Shown here: positions 49,192-57,240 of the stretch, piece after piece
Numbering within the stretch: the first letter of the stretch is position 1
Layout of the letters: each line of letters opens with the position of its first letter
NCBI GenBank assembly: GCA_964501265.1
Contig: CAZCSK010000001.1
Location: 1 to 64,000, forward strand
Origin: CAZCSK01 sp964501265
Lineage (GTDB): Bacteria > Actinomycetota > CADDZG01 > JAHWKV01
DNA: 64,000 bases
Direction of reading: 5' to 3'
The notes under the pieces: model-generated
Databases searched by the model: none
Seen by the model: the letters and a program-made list of their open reading frames with translations, nothing else
What the model was told of the DNA's origin: nothing
Made by a program: the position numbers and the translations under genes

Positions 49192-50823
49192 TTGGCCCGC
49201 GACCCCAAGCAGATCCGGAGCGGCGCCCTTCGGCGTTATCCCGGGTTGATCCTGCTCGTCGCGGCGGCGGCGCTTGCGATTTTGCTGCCTTCTGCACTGA
49301 ATGTTCCTCAATCCGGTCCTTCAACCCTTGCGGAATTCGCTCCGGTACCGGGTTCGGGTGAGGGTCGAAGCGACATCTCGAACCTAGGGCAGGCGGGATC
49401 CGGAGGGCTGGGTTTCGGTGCAGGCTCAGACGGATCGGGGCAGCAACCACCGCCGCCAATCGGTGCGCCCAAGCAGGGCAAAGCGCGCCTCAAGCGATGT
49501 GTCGGCAACCCGCCGCGCCAGACCGAGGATTTTCTCTCGCCGCCCTGTGTCGCATTCTTCGAGGGCGACAACTTTGGGTCGACTTCAAAAGGAGTCACCG
49601 GCGACGAGGTCACGGTCGTCGTGACTAACAACTTTGGTTCAGATCCGCAAGCCGGACAGTACATCGACTGCGCTCTTCCGGTGAAGGACACCGACCACAT
49701 CACCGACCATGCCTGCAAGGCCTACATGCGTTATTTCAACGAGCGATATCAGACTTACTCACGCATCGTGCATCTCTGGTCTTACCACGGCGCTAACTTC
49801 CAAGAGATGAATGAAAAGAGAAACCCGTTCGCGGCTCTTCCGGGCGGCTCGGCAAACCTCAAGGTAATGGGGGTTGCTTACGGCGGTACAACCCGTTCGA
49901 TCTCCCAGAAGAATGCCCCCTACAGCGTGAGCTTTCGCCCCGACCTCGATGACCAAGCCAGAATGGCGGCCACATACATATGTCAGAAGCTCGTGGGACG
50001 CCCGGCGAGCTTTGCAGGAGACCCACTGATGCAGTCGCGAACCAGGAAGTTCGGCTTCTTCTACAGTAACGAAACAACCAAAATCAGGCTGGACGCGGAA
50101 CTCAAAACCCAGTGCAATCTGACCGTCACCTCCAGCTCTGTACAAGCCACGAATCCCACGGCAATTGCCGCACTCAAGTCGGACGAAGTCACAACTGTGA
50201 TCGAACTTTTGAACATGTCCGACCCGATCACTACAACGACCTTCGCCACGAACCTCGGTTATTTCCCGGAGTGGGTAATACCCGGGCATAACCAACCCCC
50301 GGCTCCGGACACCAACTTCGACGCCCGAAATTACAACCAGACGCAGTGGCGTAACGCCTTCGGCGTTACTTTCGATTACCGGCGCGACGCCCTGCGTCAG
50401 CAGTTCTGGTACCAGGCCTACCGTGATCCGTGCCCGGAATGCACCGAGCCGGGCGCCACCAACGCGAGCGCGCTTCCTTCCACCTACGACATGATCGGCA
50501 TGCTCTTCTACGGCATCCAAGCCGCTGGTCCGCGATTGACACCCCAGAATTGGGACAAGGGGATGCACGCGATTCCTCCGAACGGGAGTCCTAACCCGTA
50601 CAAGCCGGCTGCCTACTTCGCTCCGGGGAACTACTCGTATTTGAAAGATGCCATGGAGATCTGGTGGGATCCGACCGGAACCCCGCCCGGATCATCGACG
50701 CCGGGGTGCTACCGGCTACCTTTCGAAGGCCGTCGATTTCGGTCGGGAGAGTGGACGACCGGAGACAGCTCCGTCCGACAAGCCGGATCGCCTTGCCAAG
50801 GGTCCGCAATTCAAGACGGATAG
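49192..50823 (+). CDS. Exported ten-cysteine binding-protein-like protein, paralogue 8 (operon copy)
   Basis: This 543-residue member starts at TTG 49192, one base after the stop of paralogue 7, so the two are translationally linked. RRYPGLILLVAAAALAILLPSAL, NVPQSGPSTLAEFAPVPG and the Gly-rich linker are present, as are KGVTGDEV, YFNERYQTYSR, LGYFPEWVIPG and WRNAFGVTFDYRRD. All ten cysteines are kept (7/8 as PCPEC). The C-terminus reads GSPCQGSAIQDG, unlike the DTFQ-type ends of most members. Its TAG stop is the first codon of a 60-bp block copied from an SDR gene, so the original gene end was replaced by a rearrangement. Ligand unknown. Confidence 0.82.
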   Translation: MARDPKQIRSGALRRYPGLILLVAAAALAILLPSALNVPQSGPSTLAEFAPVPGSGEGRSDISNLGQAGSGGLGFGAGSDGSGQQPPPPIGAPKQGKARLKRCVGNPPRQTEDFLSPPCVAFFEGDNFGSTSKGVTGDEVTVVVTNNFGSDPQAGQYIDCALPVKDTDHITDHACKAYMRYFNERYQTYSRIVHLWSYHGANFQEMNEKRNPFAALPGGSANLKVMGVAYGGTTRSISQKNAPYSVSFRPDLDDQARMAATYICQKLVGRPASFAGDPLMQSRTRKFGFFYSNETTKIRLDAELKTQCNLTVTSSSVQATNPTAIAALKSDEVTTVIELLNMSDPITTTTFATNLGYFPEWVIPGHNQPPAPDTNFDARNYNQTQWRNAFGVTFDYRRDALRQQFWYQAYRDPCPECTEPGATNASALPSTYDMIGMLFYGIQAAGPRLTPQNWDKGMHAIPPNGSPNPYKPAAYFAPGNYSYLKDAMEIWWDPTGTPPGSSTPGCYRLPFEGRRFRSGEWTTGDSSVRQAGSPCQGSAIQDG

Positions 50824-50880
50824 GGCATCGACCAAATGAGAGCCGATGAAGCCGGCGTCACCGGTAACGAGAGCACGCAC
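50821..50880 (-). pseudogene. Remnant of SDR epimerase gene (first 20 codons)
   Basis: These 60 bases match 12481-12540, the 5' end of the SDR gene beside paralogue 1, at 57 of 60 positions. The minus-strand frame is still open and encodes VRALVTG(D)AGFIGSHLVDAL. Two differences are synonymous; one changes Gly to Asp in the Rossmann motif. Similarity ends abruptly at the TAG stop of paralogue 8 on the left and fades after AACTATACC at about 50890-50898 on the right. The remaining gap to 50966 has no other supported feature. Confidence 0.85.
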
Positions 50881-50966
50881 AACTCAAAACTATACCTATG
50901 GGGTTCCGGTGTACCGGATAGCATCGTGCCCATACCGAGTAAGGAGTATTTCTTTTAGCGACGTGA

Positions 50967-51755
50967 GTGACTAGGAATGTGACCCTGCTGCTGGTCAGGA
51001 TATTGGGGAAGCTGGGCCTTTTCGGCCCCGCCGACTACATCCAAGAGCGTCAGGCTCGAGCCATCGCAAAGCGTCATTTCAGATCAATGGTGCGTTTCTA
51101 TCGCGCCTTTATGGGGCCGGGAGACCTTTGTTTCGACGTGGGAGCGAATCGAGGTAACAGAACAGCAGTGTTCCGAGAGCTGGACTGTCGTGTAGTGGCG
51201 ATCGAGCCTCAGGTTGCCTGTCAGTCAGTGCTGAAGAACCGATTCGGCCACGATCGTAAGGTTGCGATCGTGCCGGTTGCCCTTGGCGGGCGCAAAGGTG
51301 AGGGTCGCCTCTTGGAGAGCGATGCCGACACTATCTCCTCGATGTCCCCGGGGTGGATCGAGAGCGTTCGCAAGACAGAGCGATTTCCTGGGCACGAATG
51401 GCAAAGGGAAGTCACCGTTGCAATCGATACCCTCGATGACCTCATCGAAAGATACGGTCAGCCAACATTCTGCAAGATCGATGTTGAGGGCTATGAGCAC
51501 GAAGTACTCAAGGGGCTCTCAAGCCCACTCAAGACCATATCTTTCGAATTCACTCCCGAGTTCATCGACGCGGCCGTCGAATGCGTCAAGCATCTAATGC
51601 GACTGGGTGATTTCACTTTCAACTATTCCGTCGGAGAATCCATGACGCTGGCCCTTGAGGGATGGGTGGACGACAAAGAAATGATCGCTCAGCTGTCCGC
51701 CCTGTCTTCGCGTAATGAGTTCGGGGACGTATATGCGCGATCCGGAACTGGATAA
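50967..51755 (+). CDS. FkbM-family methyltransferase
   Basis: This 262-residue SAM-dependent methyltransferase has motif I LCFDVGANRGNRTAVF (near 52-67), VVAIEPQ as the acidic post-I site, and the FkbM-typical TLDDLIERYGQPTFCKIDVEGYEHEVLKGL. FkbM enzymes O-methylate sugars or polyketides, and the surrounding genes favour a surface-glycan sugar. The GTG at 50967 is used as start; GTG 50979 is an alternative. It is convergent with the sugar-methyltransferase-like gene at 51763. Confidence 0.85.
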   Translation: MTRNVTLLLVRILGKLGLFGPADYIQERQARAIAKRHFRSMVRFYRAFMGPGDLCFDVGANRGNRTAVFRELDCRVVAIEPQVACQSVLKNRFGHDRKVAIVPVALGGRKGEGRLLESDADTISSMSPGWIESVRKTERFPGHEWQREVTVAIDTLDDLIERYGQPTFCKIDVEGYEHEVLKGLSSPLKTISFEFTPEFIDAAVECVKHLMRLGDFTFNYSVGESMTLALEGWVDDKEMIAQLSALSSRNEFGDVYARSGTG

Positions 51756-51762
51756 ACGTGGC

Positions 51763-52764
51763 TCACTTGATCGCGTAATAGTTTCCGGGCTGCAATTCAA
51801 GCGGCACGATCTTTGCCCCGGCTGATTCCGCAAGCCTACCGACCCTCGTAGCGTCGGGCAATGCTTCGGAGTCTTCCTGAAATCCAAGGAGCAGATGCCT
51901 CGCTCCGAACCAATCCTTCGCGATGACCAGGTCTTGAGCTTGGCTTGAGCTCTCGCTGAGGGCCCAGCTCGAAATGAACAAGTCCGGCACCGACAGCCGA
52001 TCGGGAATCATCGAAACGGGGATGAGGTTTATCTTTCCTTGCTCAACTGCATCACTGGGAGTCCTTAGTAGATTGACGGACGCTTCTCCCAAGATCGAGG
52101 AAAGGTAAAGCCACTGGAGGGTAGAGAAGAAGGGCAGGTCGATGATCGTGTAGGTTGGCGGCTCTTTGAAGAACCGCGTGAATAACCTAGCCAACCTGCC
52201 ATAGCCTCCGCCCCATTCGACGACGGAGTTCAGGTCGGATACATCAACCGATGCCAGGTTGCTCAGGTGAGCCAAGTGGTAAAGAAGATGTATCGAATTA
52301 GGTGAGACGGGAAAGTCCGTCCACGTCAAAAGGGGCGGTGCCCCTAAAGGATCTTCCTTCAGTAGTTGTCGGATGTCGTTGTCTTTGAATACCGACCTGA
52401 CGTACGTCAATTCAGCCTCGCTGAGGGTTCGCGGCGGAACGAACACCATTGTTCCACCTATGACGGGATGCCTCAAGAATCGCAGAGCAGGAGAAGGGAG
52501 AAGGGTCGCCTCGAGTCGCTCGAGATACTCCTTCCACACGGTTGTACTGACGTCTAATAACCCATCGGTCGGAAGGCGTCGGTAGATATTCTCGAAGTCC
52601 CGCGCGAGCCTTTGAAATCGAGCCTCTTGTTCTCGAGCAAGGGGCGCAAGGTCTCGCCGATGCCTCGCCGTGCGCGCCTCATCCATAAGCGAGCGCACCG
52701 AGGCGAGATTCGACGCTAAACGTGCCTTGACTGCCATTATCATCTTGGTTTGCTCTCGAATCAA
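51763..52764 (-). CDS. Putative sugar O-methyltransferase
   Basis: This protein of about 333 residues has a helical N-terminal half and a Rossmann methyltransferase region with VVEWGGGYGRLARLF (SAM-binding glycine motif, near 188), YTIIDLPFFSTLQWLYL and LFISSWALSESS. This pattern matches putative sugar O-methyltransferases found in lipopolysaccharide and capsule clusters. The open frame extends to 52806. I favour a start near 52782-52764, where several methionines occur, but this is not certain. It diverges from the GT2 gene at 52841. Confidence 0.72.
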   Translation of the reverse strand: MIREQTKMIMAVKARLASNLASVRSLMDEARTARHRRDLAPLAREQEARFQRLARDFENIYRRLPTDGLLDVSTTVWKEYLERLEATLLPSPALRFLRHPVIGGTMVFVPPRTLSEAELTYVRSVFKDNDIRQLLKEDPLGAPPLLTWTDFPVSPNSIHLLYHLAHLSNLASVDVSDLNSVVEWGGGYGRLARLFTRFFKEPPTYTIIDLPFFSTLQWLYLSSILGEASVNLLRTPSDAVEQGKINLIPVSMIPDRLSVPDLFISSWALSESSSQAQDLVIAKDWFGARHLLLGFQEDSEALPDATRVGRLAESAGAKIVPLELQPGNYYAIK

Positions 52765-52840
52765 CGAGGATCGGATTTTCATTGGCAATACCGACCGACG
52801 ATACACCGGCTCTTCTGAGATCTTTTGGCAAGGACATCAG

Positions 52841-53644
52841 ATGACAAGGCGGCGCATCTCAGCTGTTATCGCGACTTTCAACCGAAGCGCCTTCCTACGC
52901 AGTGCAATCGAAAGCGCCCTGGAGCAGTCCCTCCCCTGCGACGAGTTAATCGTCGTGGACCACGGCTCCACTGACGATAGCCGCGAAATAGTGGCGTCCT
53001 TCGGTGACGAGGTGACCTATCTCTCATTGGAGCAAGATCCACTGGGGAGACCGGCTGTCAGTCGCAACGCGGGGCTGAGGGCAGCAAATGGAGATCTGAT
53101 CTGCTTCCTCGACGACGATGACTTGTGGGAGGCCGGCAAGAACAAGCACCAAACTGAGGTCTTTGAGCAGGATCCCGATGTCGGTCTGGTGTGTACCGAC
53201 GCCCTCAAGATCGATGCCGATGGGAAGATCCTTGCTGAAAGCTACCTTGCTCATACCTCCGGCGCTTCAGGCTTCGTGCTGGAGCGCCTGCTTAAAGACA
53301 ACTTCGTCATAGCCTCCAGTGTCATGGCGCCACGCAAAGCTCTTCTTGAGATAGGTGGTTTCAACGAGCACTCAACTCTTCGTGCCTTCGAGGATTACGA
53401 GCTCTGGCTGAGGCTTGCCTCTCGTCATCGCGTCGCCTTTTTAACGGAACAACTCGTGAGATATCGGGTTCACGAGGCCAAGCTCTCTCGACCGGAAATA
53501 CGTCACTCTTTCGCTGGCAGAGGAGCAGCCATGCGACAGTCACTACGCGACCCGGCCACGCGAGGTCACCTACCACTGATTCTGCGGGCAATCGTTCGCG
53601 AACAAATTAGACGCTTGGCTCACACAGTAAGGGAGATGGTGTGA
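52841..53644 (+). CDS. Family 2 glycosyltransferase
   Basis: This 267-residue GT-A enzyme has SAVIATFNRSAFLRSAIESAL at the N-terminus, IVVDHGSTDDS, the metal-binding LDDDDLWE and the acceptor-side EDYELWLRLA. It adds a sugar to the nascent surface glycan on the cytoplasmic face. I use ATG 52841, since the frame further upstream overlaps the divergent methyltransferase gene. It is the first gene of a six-gene co-directional operon to 57972, and its end overlaps the next start (GTGA). Confidence 0.88.
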   Translation: MTRRRISAVIATFNRSAFLRSAIESALEQSLPCDELIVVDHGSTDDSREIVASFGDEVTYLSLEQDPLGRPAVSRNAGLRAANGDLICFLDDDDLWEAGKNKHQTEVFEQDPDVGLVCTDALKIDADGKILAESYLAHTSGASGFVLERLLKDNFVIASSVMAPRKALLEIGGFNEHSTLRAFEDYELWLRLASRHRVAFLTEQLVRYRVHEAKLSRPEIRHSFAGRGAAMRQSLRDPATRGHLPLILRAIVREQIRRLAHTVREMV

Positions 53645-54279
53645 CAACATCGCCGTCACGTCGCAGAGTGGCGTTGTCTAACTTCATCCAGCGGGTTCCT
53701 CCCCTGAGATGGGCCAAGGCCCTCTACATTGAGTGGAGATGGCGAAGGGTGGGTCGCCCTGTGCCAGCGCCACACGCGGTCAAGAGACGGGTGGTTCGGA
53801 GTTATGCCCGTCGATACGGCCTCCATACATTGGTCGAAACCGGAACATACCTAGGCGACATGGTGGCTGGCACGGCTGGGTCTTTCCGAAGCGTCTACTC
53901 TATAGAGCTAGATTCCCAGTTAGCCGAGGCTGCGACCCGTCGATTCGCTAACGTACCCAAAATAATGATTCTTCAGGGTGACAGCGGCGAACAGATCGCC
54001 AAAGTCCTAGACAAGATCGACGAGCCCGCCCTGTTCTGGCTTGATGCCCACTACTCGGAGGGAGAGACCGCTCGGGGTCTTGACGAAACCCCAATACTGC
54101 GCGAGCTGGCACACGTACTGGATCAGCCGGTTGGTCACGTCCTGCTAATAGACGACGCCCGAGATTTTACTGGCAAAGGCGGATACCCCTCAATCCCGGA
54201 ACTGGAAGCATTCGTAAGAGCGAGGCTGCCCGGATGGAAGCTCTCGGTGTCCGACGACATCATCCGGATACACGGTTGA
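53641..54279 (+). CDS. SAM-methyltransferase-like protein
   Basis: This 212-residue protein has a basic N-terminus, then TLVETGTYLGDMVAGTAGSF (SAM-binding-like, near 62-81), VYSIELDSQLAEAA, MILQGDSGEQIAKVL, ALFWLDAHYSEG and LLIDDARDF. It resembles class I methyltransferases of glycan clusters that lack a named function. It starts at GTG 53641 inside the preceding stop, and its own stop overlaps the next TTG start. Probable target: a sugar of the exported polymer (context only). Confidence 0.7.
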   Translation: MTTSPSRRRVALSNFIQRVPPLRWAKALYIEWRWRRVGRPVPAPHAVKRRVVRSYARRYGLHTLVETGTYLGDMVAGTAGSFRSVYSIELDSQLAEAATRRFANVPKIMILQGDSGEQIAKVLDKIDEPALFWLDAHYSEGETARGLDETPILRELAHVLDQPVGHVLLIDDARDFTGKGGYPSIPELEAFVRARLPGWKLSVSDDIIRIHG

Positions 54280-55388
54280 AGATACTGCACACAGTCCAGC
54301 TCTACGAGCCGCACAAGGGCGGAAGCGAAGAGGTCGTCCGACAAATCTCCGAACGTCTCGCTGCCAGGGGACACGAAGTCACCGTAGCTACCGGATACGA
54401 CCCGCATCGACGCTTCGACAAATTGAACGGGGTCGAGGTCGTCTCCTTCGATGTGTCGGGGAATCTCGTGGCCGGAATCCGGGGAGATGTTGAGAAATAC
54501 AAACGCTTCGTCCGGGGCTTTCAATGCGATGTTCTATTGAATTACGCTGCCCAAATCTGGTCGACCGACCTATGCTTCGAGTTGCTAGAAGATCTTGACG
54601 CTGCGAAGGTTATGGTCCCTTGCGGTTACCTGCTCGGTGCTCCCGAGTTCGCCGCCTACTACGCCGGACTGCCCAAACATCTGAGCAAATACGACGCGCT
54701 CGTGTACATGAGCCGGAGCTATCAAGACTTTCGCTTCGGCGAAGAGAACGGAATGGAAGACAAGGCGGTAGTCATCCCCAACGGCGCTTCAGCCGAGGAG
54801 TTCGACGCAAAGACGCCTTCTTTCAAGCAGCGCTATGGGATCAAAACGCCGCTCATGGTTCTAAATGTCGCCAACCATTACGACCTCAAGGGCCATAAGC
54901 GGATCATCAAAGCGTTCAAGGCCCTTGATCGAGATGATGTGACGTTGGTGATTGTTGGCGAAAACCCCGGCCCCATCTGGACAGGCTGCTTGAAGTACTG
55001 TCTTGCCCATTCGATCGTCGATCGCAGAATCAAGGTGCTATCAGGAGTGGAACGCTCACTCGTCGTTTCTGCCTACAAAGATGCCGACGTATTCGTGCTG
55101 GCCTCGGATGTGGAATGCGCGCCACTGGTCATCTACGAGGCCATGGCCGCAGCAACGCCTTTCGTGTCGACAGACTGCGGCAACGTGAGGGACAACGATG
55201 CCGCAGGGATCGTGGTGGATTACCCTGAAAAGCTGGGTGACTCGATCGAAACACTGCTCAGGGATGAAGGCCTCCGGCGATCACTCGGGGAAGCTGGCCA
55301 TCGCCAATGGAAGGAAGGCCACACTTGGGATCGCATCTCCGCCGAATATGAGAGGCTCTATTTGCGAATTCTAAAGAGCCGCAGATGA
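54276..55388 (+). CDS. Family 4 glycosyltransferase
   Basis: This 370-residue GT-B enzyme has an N-terminal acceptor domain beginning KILHTVQLYEPHKGGSEEVV and a C-terminal donor domain with NVANHYDLKGHKRIIKAF, LVIVGENPG, IKVLSGVERSLVVSAYKDADVFVLAS and the catalytic EAMAAATPFVSTDCGN. The TTG at 54276 overlaps the preceding stop (TTGA) and begins exactly at the family N-terminus. The longer frame from 54234 is a shadow of the previous gene. The end overlaps the next gene by ATGA. Confidence 0.85.
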   Translation: MKILHTVQLYEPHKGGSEEVVRQISERLAARGHEVTVATGYDPHRRFDKLNGVEVVSFDVSGNLVAGIRGDVEKYKRFVRGFQCDVLLNYAAQIWSTDLCFELLEDLDAAKVMVPCGYLLGAPEFAAYYAGLPKHLSKYDALVYMSRSYQDFRFGEENGMEDKAVVIPNGASAEEFDAKTPSFKQRYGIKTPLMVLNVANHYDLKGHKRIIKAFKALDRDDVTLVIVGENPGPIWTGCLKYCLAHSIVDRRIKVLSGVERSLVVSAYKDADVFVLASDVECAPLVIYEAMAAATPFVSTDCGNVRDNDAAGIVVDYPEKLGDSIETLLRDEGLRRSLGEAGHRQWKEGHTWDRISAEYERLYLRILKSRR

Positions 55389-56428
55389 AAGTACTTTTCT
55401 GCGCGATGCGCTGGGACTATAAGCAGCCCCACCGCGGCGACTCTTTCGAGTACACGAACTTCTGGGACGCGTTGAAACGCCAGCCGGGGGTGGATGCGCA
55501 GCTCTTCGCATTCGACGAGCTGGAATCGAAATTGGGCCGCGAGGGCATGAACCAGGCTCTTCTGAAGGAAGTCGAGGACAACGCGCCCGACTTGGTCTTC
55601 TTCTTTATGTTCACAGACGAGTTCATCCCTGGCATCGTCGATCGAGTCACCGCCCAGACGACGACGGTCAACTGGTTTGCAGATGACCAGTGGCGCTTCG
55701 GCACCTACTCCCGCCATTGGGCCCCCCACCTCACCTGGGTGACCACAACAGATCACCGCGCCGAGGCGAGTTACCGCCGGCTGGGATTCGGCAACGTCAT
55801 CAAGACCCAGTGGGGCTGCAACCACCACCTGTACCGTCCGCTGGAGCTCGAGCAGAACATTGAGGTGTCGTTCGTCGGGCAACCTCACGGGGACCGCCGC
55901 GATGCGATCGGCGCCATCCAGAGCGCCGGATACAAAGCTCGGGCCTGGGGGTTCGGATGGGAGAACGGCCGGCTTAGACAGCAGGAGATGATCGAGGTGT
56001 TCTCAAGGAGCCGGATAAATCTCAATCTCTCCAACGCCTCCCGGGAACAAGGCTTTAAGAGACTCGCCGGACTCGTTCTCAAACGAAAGGGGGCTCTGGT
56101 TGTTCCCCGCTTCGGAGAGATCGGCCGTAACCTGCATGAATTCCGGGCAAAGGGACGCGACCAAATCAAGGGCCGCAACTTCGAGATCCCGGGGTGCAGA
56201 ACTTTCATGCTGACGAGCTACGTCGAGGGTCTGGACGAGTACTTCGTCCCCGGCCAGGAGCTGGTGACCTTCACTGATACAAATGAACTGATCGCCAAAA
56301 TAGGTCAGTATCTCGCTGCACCTAAGGAGCGCGAAGAGATCGCCCTTGCTGCGTATAAGCGGATACTTGCAGATCACACGTACGAGAAGAGGTTCAACAA
56401 AATGTTCGAGAAGATGGGGTTCAAGTGA
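55385..56428 (+). CDS. CgeB-like glycosyltransferase (DUF3880/GT1 type)
   Basis: This 347-residue GT-B-like protein has MKVLFCAMRWDY at the start, DLVFFFMFTDEF, TTVNWFADDQWRFG, HLTWVTTTDHRAEASYRRLG, VSFVGQPHGDRRDAI, SRINLNLSN and CRTFMLTSYVEGLDEYF. These are the marks of the CgeB/DUF3880 glycosyltransferase-like family found in spore-coat and surface glycan loci. The position between a GT4 gene and the ABC exporter supports a role in building the exported polymer. It overlaps both neighbours by four bases. Confidence 0.8.
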   Translation: MKVLFCAMRWDYKQPHRGDSFEYTNFWDALKRQPGVDAQLFAFDELESKLGREGMNQALLKEVEDNAPDLVFFFMFTDEFIPGIVDRVTAQTTTVNWFADDQWRFGTYSRHWAPHLTWVTTTDHRAEASYRRLGFGNVIKTQWGCNHHLYRPLELEQNIEVSFVGQPHGDRRDAIGAIQSAGYKARAWGFGWENGRLRQQEMIEVFSRSRINLNLSNASREQGFKRLAGLVLKRKGALVVPRFGEIGRNLHEFRAKGRDQIKGRNFEIPGCRTFMLTSYVEGLDEYFVPGQELVTFTDTNELIAKIGQYLAAPKEREEIALAAYKRILADHTYEKRFNKMFEKMGFK

Positions 56429-57225
56429 TCGAGCAGGATGCCGGTCTACAGCCGCCCGACCGCCGTGGCCTCGTCTCGTCTGGAGAACTTCTGAGAGCGC
56501 TCGTTGCGAAGGAGCTTAAGGTCAAGTACAAGCGGTCGGCGCTGGGGTTCGCGTGGTCATTGATAACCCCCCTAGCCCTGACCGCCATTTATCTTTTCGT
56601 CTTCATCCACGTCTACAAGGTTCCCAAGCAGGACTTTGTGCTCTTCCTGCTCACGGGCCTGCTTCCCTGGAACTACTTCAACATGGCCGTTCTGGCCGCC
56701 ACAGTCTCGGTGGTTGAGAATGGCCCTTTGATCAGGAAGGTCTTTTTTCCGCGCATCCTTTTGCCAGTTGCCACTGTGGCGTCGAACCTCATCAACTTTC
56801 TGATGGGCCTGGGAGTGCTGATGGTGATCCTGATTATCGCGGGACGTCCCATCTGGACGCAGCTGCATTGGCTGATCGCTGCTGTCGCCCTTCAAACCGT
56901 GTTGCTCGTCGGTCTGTCCCTGATCCTGTCGATCGGCAATGTCTATTTCCGCGACATCCAACAGATTATTAGCATCTTGATGCTCGTGGTGTTCTTCGGG
57001 ACGCCCGTTGTGTATGAACTGGGGCAGGTGCCTGCCGCGTTTAAACCGGTGATTCTCGCCAACCCTCTTACCGCTGTGATGGAGATCTACCGTAGTGCGT
57101 TGTTCCTCACAACTCCTCCGGACTTGGGGGTAGTGGCACTGGGGTTGGCCGAGTCGCTGTTGATCCTTGTGCTGGGCCTGCTGCTCTTCTCCAGGCTCTC
57201 CCCTCATTTGGCCAAGGAGGTATGA
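56425..57225 (+). CDS. Polysaccharide ABC exporter permease (ABC-2, Wzm type)
   Basis: This 266-residue permease has six membrane helices. The N-terminal RALVAKELKVKYKRSALGFAWSLITPL is the typical amphipathic start of Wzm/TagG-type polysaccharide and teichoic acid exporters. It starts at GTG 56425 (GTGA overlap). Together with the ATPase gene 15 bases downstream it forms an ABC exporter for lipid-linked glycan across the membrane. The presence of this exporter and absence of a Wzx flippase suggest an ABC-dependent assembly route. Confidence 0.9.
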   Translation: MIEQDAGLQPPDRRGLVSSGELLRALVAKELKVKYKRSALGFAWSLITPLALTAIYLFVFIHVYKVPKQDFVLFLLTGLLPWNYFNMAVLAATVSVVENGPLIRKVFFPRILLPVATVASNLINFLMGLGVLMVILIIAGRPIWTQLHWLIAAVALQTVLLVGLSLILSIGNVYFRDIQQIISILMLVVFFGTPVVYELGQVPAAFKPVILANPLTAVMEIYRSALFLTTPPDLGVVALGLAESLLILVLGLLLFSRLSPHLAKEV

Positions 57226-57240
57226 ATCACGAGCACTCCG

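Noticed and set aside
12575..50823. RRYPAL as a twin-arginine export signal
   Set aside because: The motif lacks the xFLK part of the Tat consensus and sits directly at the helix. A Sec-type anchor is simpler.
12575..50823. Insertion sequence or transposon explaining the spread of the paralogues
   Set aside because: No transposase gene, terminal inverted repeats or target duplications were seen next to any copy or remnant.
52670..52840. N-terminal extension of the GT2 gene from 52670
   Set aside because: It overlaps the divergent methyltransferase gene, and the family N-terminus begins at ATG 52841.
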